Assembly (NCBI GenBank): GCA_031284085.1
Contig: JAITAM010000146.1
Coordinates: forward strand, 1-14,435
Direction of reading: 5' to 3'
Origin: Spirochaetaceae bacterium
Lineage (GTDB): Bacteria; Spirochaetota; Spirochaetia; Treponematales; Breznakiellaceae
Length of the DNA: 14,435 nucleotides
Shown: in pieces, positions 7,247 to 12,229 of the stretch
Numbering within the stretch: position 1 is the stretch's first letter
Layout of the letters: the number at the start of each line of letters is the position of its first letter
Translations under genes and position numbers: made by a program
The notes under the pieces: model-generated
Seen by the model: the letters and a program-made list of their open reading frames with translations, nothing else
Database searches by the model: none
What the model was told of the DNA's origin: nothing

Positions 7247-7267
7247 GTGCCGTGCTTATGACGGCGC
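7247..7267. terminator. Bidirectional hairpin between mfd and the DHH gene
   Basis: GTGCCGT pairs with ACGGCGC (7 bp including one G-U) around a 7-base loop. It sits between convergent genes and contains the TAA stop of the DHH gene (7256-7258). A/T-rich bases flank both sides (TATTTATTC on the minus strand), so it could end transcription from both directions. Confidence 0.5.
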
Positions 7268-8248
7268 TAAAATTTGTTCAAAGAATGGATGGAGTTTGTC
7301 CCAGACCTCGTCAATGGTACCCGGTATACTTGCGCCGGCAGCGTTTGCATGTCCCCCGCCGCCAAACTGCTCAGCAATTTTCGATACATCAACCGTTCCC
7401 TGAGAGCGAAATCCAATGGTACAATTTTGAGGTGTTTCCTGCCTAATAACTACTACTGCATCAACAGTAGCTATTGATTGTAATAATTGGTACAAAGTGT
7501 CTGAATCTCGGCTTTCAAGTCCAAATCGGTGCGTTTCTTCTTGTGTTTCGTGAGTTACAATGAGTTTTCCGGAAAAATAAGAACGGGCATTAGAAAGCAG
7601 AGTCCCAAGGAAGACGAGGGAATTAAACGTTTTTCCCCCGTTAATTGCCTTAAAAACCCTCTGTGGACTAGCGCCGTTACGAATAAGTTCTGCCGTGTGC
7701 TCAAAGGTGGCGGCGTCATTGTCTGTAGTATGGCGGAAAAAGCCGCTGTCGGTGCATAAACCAAACAATAACAACTCCGCTTCTTCGGCATTCAAGCTTA
7801 CCCCTAGAGCTTTAATTAAAGAAAAGATCATAAAAGTTACGGAAGGGGCTTGCGGGTCAATAAAGACCGGTGATAAGACGCTGCTATTATCGGCATAACT
7901 ACCGGGTTCATGGTGGTCAATAATCGCGGTAGGTAATCCTGCAAGCAAAGATGCAAGACCGGTACGGGAGAGGATTGAACAATCAACTATAATAAGCCGC
8001 GCGCCGTACCGGTCAAGATCACTGATAGAGGAAGTAAACTGGTTCTGATAGCAGCTAATCTCTGTTCTTGAGAAAGGTCCGGCGGAACAAAGCAAAATTT
8101 GTTTACCAAGACGGTTTAGCGCCTTCCCTAGTACTATCTGACTTCCCACACTATCACCATCCGGCTCTTGATGTCCCACGATGATAAATTTATCTCCCTC
8201 TTCGATAAAAGAAATAAGTTCATGTGGAACCATTACCGGCTTGTGCAT
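7256..8248 (-). CDS. nrnA: DHH/DHHA1 phosphoesterase, NrnA-type oligoribonuclease/pAp phosphatase
   Basis: NrnA-type enzymes degrade very short RNA or cyclic-dinucleotide products (pGpG, pApA) and may dephosphorylate pAp; they act in the cytoplasm with Mn. The 330-residue size fits. The DHH domain shows H26, D30 and D32 in GHQEPDGDSVGS, D89 in IVDCS, D111-H112-H113 in DHHEPG, and D167 in CTDSGFFRH. The C-terminal DHHA1 domain ends with GGGGHANAAG (H300), the substrate-binding loop. All metal ligands appear present. The start ATG has GAGG about 8 bases upstream. It is second in a two-gene unit, 15 bases after the small exported protein. Family is secure; the exact substrate is not, since nanoRNA, pAp and cyclic-dinucleotide products cannot be separated by eye. 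Confidence 0.92.
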   Translation of the reverse strand: MHKPVMVPHELISFIEEGDKFIIVGHQEPDGDSVGSQIVLGKALNRLGKQILLCSAGPFSRTEISCYQNQFTSSISDLDRYGARLIIVDCSILSRTGLASLLAGLPTAIIDHHEPGSYADNSSVLSPVFIDPQAPSVTFMIFSLIKALGVSLNAEEAELLLFGLCTDSGFFRHTTDNDAATFEHTAELIRNGASPQRVFKAINGGKTFNSLVFLGTLLSNARSYFSGKLIVTHETQEETHRFGLESRDSDTLYQLLQSIATVDAVVVIRQETPQNCTIGFRSQGTVDVSKIAEQFGGGGHANAAGASIPGTIDEVWDKLHPFFEQILAPS

Positions 8249-8263
8249 AGGTTTACCTCAAGA

Positions 8264-8701
8264 CTACTCAAGCGGACGATCAAAATACAGTTTCAAGTCT
8301 TCCGCTTCAGGGTCAAAATGCTCATCAAGATTAACTTCATTGATTATACTGCCCCATGAAGGATGATTCGCTTCTGGGCGGATATAAAGCCTTACATGGT
8401 TGAATGTCCCCGCCTTGTAAAAAACGGTCAAATATGGCCATGAAGTACCTGAACCCAAGGAGATAATATCACCCCTTCCGCCGATGGTAAAAAACCATTC
8501 ATACGGCAAATACGTGTAAAGCACATCATCAATATTATCCCGGTATGCCACTACATACCCCTTACTATAGGGGTAAATCTTCTCAATAGGAACATTAACA
8601 TAGTAGACATCGGACTTTCTTGCACCTGCATCTTGTGCAAAAACCGGTATAGCCGATACCAAAGCAACCATAACGACTGTTAAAAAACAGACTTTCTTCA
8701 C
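8264..8701 (-). CDS. Small exported protein of unknown function
   Basis: I recognise no family. With a GTG start at 8699-8701 the protein has 145 residues and begins MKKVCFLTVVMVALVSAIPV, a classic signal peptide ending VFA before QDAG. The GTG is preferred because GGAGG lies 5 bases before it, whereas the ATG at 8711-8713 (four codons longer) lacks any such site and would contain it. The mature part is rich in aromatic residues (YEWFFTIGGRGD, SWPYLTVFYKAG) and probably beta-rich, ending acidic (DEHFDPEAEDLKLYFDRPLE). It is likely periplasmic or outer-membrane associated. A promoter lies at 8731-8759. It precedes the DHH phosphoesterase in the same unit, but a link between an exported protein and a cytoplasmic nuclease is unexplained. 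Confidence 0.82.
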   Translation of the reverse strand: MKKVCFLTVVMVALVSAIPVFAQDAGARKSDVYYVNVPIEKIYPYSKGYVVAYRDNIDDVLYTYLPYEWFFTIGGRGDIISLGSGTSWPYLTVFYKAGTFNHVRLYIRPEANHPSWGSIINEVNLDEHFDPEAEDLKLYFDRPLE

Positions 8702-8717
8702 CTTATCCTCCATAAAA

Positions 8718-8759
8718 ATATAGTGTTATAACTATATCGGATTATGTTAAGTACTGCAA
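8718..8759 (-). promoter_or_regulatory. Promoter of the exported-protein/DHH unit with inverted repeat
   Basis: On the minus strand TTGCAG (8754-8759), a 17-base spacer and TATAGT (8731-8736) form a promoter with a start near 8724. ATATAGT and ACTATAT (8718-8724 and 8731-8737) are 7-base inverted arms around 6 bases. They cover the -10 box and the start site, a position suited to an operator. Confidence 0.55.
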
Positions 8760-8786
8760 GAGGAAAAAAAGAAACGACCGGCATTC

Positions 8787-8812
8787 GGCATCTATAAAAA
8801 GACAAAGATGCC
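8787..8812. other. Isolated hairpin in the 8714-9087 intergenic region
   Basis: GGCATCT and AGATGCC form a perfect 7-bp stem around a 12-base loop. No U-tract follows on either strand and no gene ends here, so its role is unknown. Confidence 0.4.
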
Positions 8813-8874
8813 TCTCTCTATGTAGCACTCTTCCTTTCCTCCAAATCTTTGAAGAAGGTATGCCCCTAAGACAA

Positions 8875-9000
8875 ACAAAAGGACATCTCATCAACACCCG
8901 GTAATATCTCATTGACAAAAGGTAATGCCTCATTCATGTTCAGAAACAGAGTATTTCAAAATACGAATGAGACGCTGGCGGAAGGTAACACCTCATCAAC
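8875..9000 (-). repeat. Six in-phase 21-bp degenerate repeat units, heptapeptide-like frame
   Basis: Read on the minus strand, units begin at 9000, 8979, 8958, 8937, 8916 and 8895, exactly 21 bases apart. Units 1, 4, 5 and 6 are recognisable and share a core resembling AATGAG followed by TTACC; units 2 and 3 are badly degraded. In one frame they read VDEVLPS, then MNEALPF, VNEILPG and VDEMSFC, with a TGA inside the degraded part. Upstream in the same frame the bases to 9060 are open and include RPNTPQAALNKAPFFR. The exact 21-base phase suggests a tandem array, perhaps once coding for heptads, now decayed. Confidence 0.6.
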
Positions 9001-9050
9001 ACGGAAGAAAGGGGCTTTGTTGAGGGCAGCTTGAGGTGTATTTGGCCTAC

Positions 9051-9079
9051 TTGAAAAATCGGCGGCGGTGCTGTATCGT
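9051..9079 (+). promoter_or_regulatory. Possible promoter of the TPR gene
   Basis: TTGAAA (9051-9056), a 17-base spacer and TATCGT (9074-9079) predict a start near 9086, at or just before the start codon. That would give an almost leaderless mRNA, which fits the lack of a Shine-Dalgarno. Confidence 0.4.
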
Positions 9080-9087
9080 TTGTTCTT

Positions 9088-9747
9088 GTGATACACATGT
9101 GGTATGTTATTCTTGTCATATTAAGTATTCCAGCTTATGCACAAATCTCAGGTTCGGAAAACGCCATGCAAAATTACCGTAATGGACGTGCAGAAGAATC
9201 GGCGGGTAATATGGCTATGGCCAACCGGTATTATGGCGAGGCCATCCGTTTGTGTACGGAGGAAATTGATCGCAATGCCGCCACAAGCGATTCTTACACA
9301 ATACTTGCATGGAGCCTTCAGCGGCAAAAAAAATATCGTGAAGTCATAGTGTGGGCTGAGCAGGGTTTGAAACTCTTTGTTTATGAGTACCGGTTGTTTG
9401 AGATTATGGGCGAAGCTTATTTTTATCTTGATGACTACAGGCAATCCCTGCGGTATATGCAGCACTATGTGAACAATTCTTTGCAGGGTGAGAGCGCCGC
9501 AACCGCCTATTTTTTTATGGGCGACATATTCCGGCTTCAAAGGCAGTATTTGAAAGCCGATATTGCCTATTTAACCGCTCTGCAGCTCCGTCCCGGCGTT
9601 ACTTTGTGGTGGTATCGGCTTGGAGTGGCACGGGAGGCTAATGCGCGTTATTCCGATGCCATTGCCGCCTATGAGCAGGTGCTTAAGTTCGACCCGAACT
9701 ATCCTGGAGCGCAAGAGGCAATCAACCGATGCCGCCGCCGATTATAA
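9088..9747 (+). CDS. Exported tetratricopeptide-repeat (TPR) protein
   Basis: The 219-residue product starts with a short hydrophobic signal (WYVILVILSIPAYAQ, likely cut after YA) and then consists of TPR helices used for protein-protein contacts, probably in the periplasm. Repeat-like segments include NMAMANRYYGEAIRLCTEEI, SYTILAWSLQRQKKYREVIV, FEIMGEAYFYLDDYRQSLRY, YFFMGDIFRLQRQYLKADIA and LGVAREANARYSDAIAAYEQ, the last followed by the typical DPNYPGA turn. No enzymatic domain is present and the partner is unknown. Start choice is uncertain: GTG at 9088 or ATG at 9097, neither with a ribosome-binding site; the ATG gives the more normal signal peptide. A good intrinsic terminator follows at 9839-9882, after about 90 bases in which I see no gene. 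Confidence 0.88.
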   Translation: MIHMWYVILVILSIPAYAQISGSENAMQNYRNGRAEESAGNMAMANRYYGEAIRLCTEEIDRNAATSDSYTILAWSLQRQKKYREVIVWAEQGLKLFVYEYRLFEIMGEAYFYLDDYRQSLRYMQHYVNNSLQGESAATAYFFMGDIFRLQRQYLKADIAYLTALQLRPGVTLWWYRLGVAREANARYSDAIAAYEQVLKFDPNYPGAQEAINRCRRRL

Positions 9748-9838
9748 AAAAAATCTTGCATATTTTAGAAAAAAAATCCGTTTCGACTAAAGCAATATGG
9801 CAATTTTATTCCGTAAGTAGCTAGAAGATATAAAAAGG

Positions 9839-9882
9839 CCGCTCTTTTTTGCGCAATGAGGGAGAGCGGTTTTTTTTCTTTT
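9839..9882 (+). terminator. Intrinsic terminator directly upstream of the EEP lipoprotein gene
   Basis: CCGCTCT (9839-9845) pairs with AGAGCGG (9863-9869), with a 17-base loop, followed by eight T, one C and four T. It ends only 8 bases before the GGAGG site of the next gene. It may simply end the TPR transcript or may act as an attenuator. Confidence 0.75.
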
Positions 9883-9899
9883 AGAACGATGGAGGTTAT

Positions 9900-10976
9900 A
9901 TGAAATTATCGGTTGTATTTCTTTTGGCGGTTTGCATCGCAAGCTGCGACGGGAAGAGAAACGGGGAACAAACGGCGGGCGCACAGGCTTTGACCATTGC
10001 TAGCTGGAATGTTCAGGCTTTATTTGACGGTGAAGAGCGGGGAAATGAATACAAGGAGTATTCAAGCGATGCCGGTTGGAATAAAGAGAAGTATCAAACT
10101 CGGCTCACAGCGATTGCCGGCGCCATAAATCAGATGGTAGAGGGCGGCCCTGATATGCTTGCGCTTATAGAAATAGAAAATGCTCAGGTTATAGGAGATT
10201 TGCTTGCCGGTTCTCTTGCGCAAAGCGGGTATCGCTGGACATTTTTTGGTACTAATCCCGGATATTCCCTTGGATTAGGCATTATAAGCAAAGTTCCTTT
10301 TACGCAGACAAGACTACATTCAATGAACACGGCAGGGGAAGTAATTCCGCGGCCTATTGTAGAAGTGCGCATCAACAAAGACGATCATCCTGTAGTGCTG
10401 TTTATCTGTCATTGGAAATCAAAACTCAACGGCGAGACAGAATATCTGCGGCGGGCTGCGGCAAGAGTTCTCAGGCGGCGGATACGGGAAATAGAGTCGG
10501 AGGATCCGTCTATACCAGTTCTTATTATGGGTGATCTTAATGAAAACTATGATGAGTTTTACCGGAATAACGGCGCTATTGTAACTGCTCTGTTACCGGA
10601 CGATCCGGATGCCGCAGAAAAAGTCAGTCAAGACTCGGGAAGAGCCGCGGACTTTCTTGTGATAAGTAACTGCAAGCCTCCTATTCCACAGTACTTTGAT
10701 TCTGACTTTGCTTTGTATTCACCGTGGGGCAATGAATTATCGGATGGTTCATACAGTTATAAAAATCAATGGGAGACTATCGATCATATTTTACTGTCGT
10801 CGGCTTTCTTTGACGATGCCGGTTGGGACTTCACCGCTTGTTCTGTGATCAATAAAGCGCCTTTTGCTAATCAAGCCGGCTTCCCTTTTATGTACAATGC
10901 GCGTACCGGAAATGGATTAAGCGATCATCTGCCGCTTTTGCTGAAGCTCGGTATAAAGAACAGGCCGGACTTATGA
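9900..10976 (+). CDS. Endonuclease/exonuclease/phosphatase (EEP) family lipoprotein
   Basis: EEP-fold proteins are Mg-dependent phosphoesterases acting on DNA, RNA or phospholipid/inositol substrates. The 358-residue protein has a signal peptide ending IASC at C16, a relaxed spirochete-type lipobox, so it is probably membrane-anchored outside the cytoplasm. Catalytic positions are visible in the expected order: N37 in ASWNVQALF, E91 in ALIEIEN, H171 in ICHWKSK, D212 and N214 in GDLNEN, a later Asp in TIDHILLSS, and D342-H343 in LSDHLPLLLK. The set looks complete, suggesting an active enzyme. An extracytoplasmic nuclease for nucleotide scavenging is my first guess; a sphingomyelinase-like or other phosphatase role is possible. 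The ATG has GGAGG 4 bases upstream. A terminator sits between it and the TPR gene. Confidence 0.9.
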   Translation: MKLSVVFLLAVCIASCDGKRNGEQTAGAQALTIASWNVQALFDGEERGNEYKEYSSDAGWNKEKYQTRLTAIAGAINQMVEGGPDMLALIEIENAQVIGDLLAGSLAQSGYRWTFFGTNPGYSLGLGIISKVPFTQTRLHSMNTAGEVIPRPIVEVRINKDDHPVVLFICHWKSKLNGETEYLRRAAARVLRRRIREIESEDPSIPVLIMGDLNENYDEFYRNNGAIVTALLPDDPDAAEKVSQDSGRAADFLVISNCKPPIPQYFDSDFALYSPWGNELSDGSYSYKNQWETIDHILLSSAFFDDAGWDFTACSVINKAPFANQAGFPFMYNARTGNGLSDHLPLLLKLGIKNRPDL

Positions 10977-10982
10977 TTTGAC

Positions 10983-11005
10983 CCTCTGGCAGAGGCGTTT
11001 TGTTT
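10983..11005 (+). terminator. Short palindrome after the EEP lipoprotein gene, possible terminator
   Basis: CCTCTG-G-CAGAGG (10983-10995) begins 6 bases after the stop codon and is followed by GTTTTGTTTG. The short stem makes a weak intrinsic terminator plausible. Confidence 0.5.
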
Positions 11006-11029
11006 GCGTTCTCTTATCAAAGAGGCTTT

Positions 11030-11059
11030 AGCTGCTCATTGTTAAAGCAATGGGCAGCT
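11030..11059 (+). other. Strong 12-bp hairpin between the EEP gene and ribF
   Basis: AGCTGCTCATTG pairs with CAATGGGCAGCT (one G-U pair) around the loop TTAAAG. TGTTTC follows, a weak U-tract. It may be a second terminator of the EEP unit. Its 3' arm contains the ATG at 11050, one reason not to use that ATG as the ribF start. Confidence 0.55.
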
Positions 11060-11113
11060 TGTTTCACGGGCCGGCTTTAGCAGGTACGATGTCAATCCGA
11101 ACCGGCTTTTATT

Positions 11114-11134
11114 TATACCGGGAAAACCGGTATA
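11114..11134 (+). promoter_or_regulatory. Hairpin just before the ribF ribosome-binding site
   Basis: TATACCGG and CCGGTATA form a perfect 8-bp stem with a GAAAA loop, ending 6 bases before AGGAGG (11141-11146). It could affect ribF translation or mRNA stability, or mark an operator. It does not resemble the conserved FMN riboswitch (RFN element). Confidence 0.45.
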
Positions 11135-11151
11135 GTATTAAGGAGGAATCT

Positions 11152-11877
11152 ATGCACGTACTTAGCTGGGAGGATTTTCTGGCCGGTAAGCCTGTGCCGA
11201 CCGCTATGACAATCGGGGTTTTCGACGCGGTACACAGGGGGCACAGGGCGCTTATTGAAGCAACTGTTCGCACCGGTTACAATCCGACAATTCTTACTTT
11301 CAGTCAAAATCCCAAACAAATGTTTCGACCCCGCGATTTTCCCGGTATGCTGTGCAGTATTTCGCGGCGGCTCATGCTCTTTGAGCAGTTGGGGGTAATG
11401 CAAACTGTTATGATTGACTTTTCAGGAAATTTCAGTACACTAAAAGGACTAGAATTTATTGATTACCTGATCGGCAGGGGTCTATCTTTTCTGGCTATCG
11501 GGAAAGGCTTTCGATGCGGATACCATCTGGATACGGATGATAGAGCTATTGCTGCGTATACAGGTAGTCGAGGTATTCATACCGAGATTGTGAGTCCGGT
11601 TATGGATGAAAATAAGCCGATAAGTTCTAGCCGCATACGCACTTTGATCCGGCACGGCGATCTGGTCGGTGCGGCAAGGCTCTTAGGAAGAGAGCCGGAG
11701 ATTGATCTTGAAGGATCCAGTGCTTATCCTTCTGAAAATGGAATATGGTTTAATGCAGCCGATCGGGTACTGCCTCCCGATGGTGTTTACCGCCTTGCGG
11801 TATACCGCAACGGACAGCTTGAGCCAGCAGAGCTGAGAATTGCCGGTGCAAAAATATGGAAATCAGTGGCGGATTAG
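11152..11877 (+). CDS. ribF: RibF-type FMN adenylyltransferase (FAD synthetase) with shortened riboflavin kinase domain
   Basis: RibF normally phosphorylates riboflavin to FMN and adenylates FMN to FAD. The N-terminal nucleotidyltransferase domain is clear: TIGVFDAVHRGHRALIE (residues 20-36, the HxGH motif at H28-H31), GKGFRCGYHLDTDD in the middle, and SSSRIR at 158-163. The start is ATG 11152, five bases after AGGAGG; an in-frame ATG at 11050 would add 34 residues, lies in a hairpin arm and lacks a ribosome-binding site. After LLGR (177-180) only 61 residues remain instead of about 125. The riboflavin kinase motif GxxLGFPTAN is absent, and only a fragment (DRVLPPDGVYRLAVYR) recalls that domain. 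The protein therefore probably makes FAD from FMN but cannot phosphorylate riboflavin. It heads the ribF-rpsO-pnp cluster. Confidence 0.9.
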   Translation: MHVLSWEDFLAGKPVPTAMTIGVFDAVHRGHRALIEATVRTGYNPTILTFSQNPKQMFRPRDFPGMLCSISRRLMLFEQLGVMQTVMIDFSGNFSTLKGLEFIDYLIGRGLSFLAIGKGFRCGYHLDTDDRAIAAYTGSRGIHTEIVSPVMDENKPISSSRIRTLIRHGDLVGAARLLGREPEIDLEGSSAYPSENGIWFNAADRVLPPDGVYRLAVYRNGQLEPAELRIAGAKIWKSVAD

Positions 11878-11959
11878 AATGAAAGAACGAGCAAGCTGTT
11901 ATAGGTATGCTCTTTTTACATTCCCCCCACTATAAACGAATAGAATATAAGGAGTTTTT

Positions 11960-12229
11960 ATGGCTTTAAGTAAAGAAACGGTAGCTGAAATTGTTACAAA
12001 ATTTGGTAGCAATGAAAAAGATACCGGAGCATCGGATGTGCAAATTGCATTGTTGACGAGTCGGATAAACCAGCTTACAGAGCATTGCAGGCATTTCAAG
12101 AAGGACAAATCCGGACAGCGTAGTCTTTTGATTTTAGTTGGGCACCGGCGCCGGCTTTTGAAGTATGTACAGCGTACCAATTTAGAGGGTTATCGTGCTT
12201 TGATAAAGGAATTGGGTCTTCGAAAATAA
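11960..12229 (+). CDS. rpsO: Small ribosomal subunit protein S15
   Basis: The 89-residue protein has the usual S15 length and signature: SNEKDTGASDVQIALLTSRI, then INQLTEHCRHFKKDKSGQRS and LLILVGHRRRLLKYVQ. S15 binds 16S rRNA at the central domain junction early in small-subunit assembly. The ATG is preceded by AAGGAG at 5 bases. The 82 bases after ribF contain no clear terminator, and I could not place a convincing promoter, so read-through from ribF is possible. The stop codon overlaps the pnp start as TAATG, coupling their translation. Confidence 0.98.
   Translation: MALSKETVAEIVTKFGSNEKDTGASDVQIALLTSRINQLTEHCRHFKKDKSGQRSLLILVGHRRRLLKYVQRTNLEGYRALIKELGLRK

Noticed and set aside
8742-8933. 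A 63-codon minus-strand frame starting MRHYLLSMRYYRVLMRC.
   Set aside because: Its start lies within the 21-bp degenerate repeats, read in a second frame, and it has no ribosome-binding site. I treat it as a product of the repeat.
8875-9000. CRISPR array or plasmid-type iterons.
   Set aside because: Units are contiguous without spacers and strongly diverged, and there are no cas or replication genes nearby.
11050-11151. An upstream in-frame ATG extending RibF by 34 residues.
   Set aside because: No ribosome-binding site; the ATG sits in a hairpin arm. The ATG at 11152 has an excellent AGGAGG and matches the usual RibF N-terminus.
10977-11151. FMN riboswitch upstream of ribF.
   Set aside because: The conserved RFN blocks (such as AGGGGCAGGGTGAAATTCCC) are not present; only simple hairpins are.
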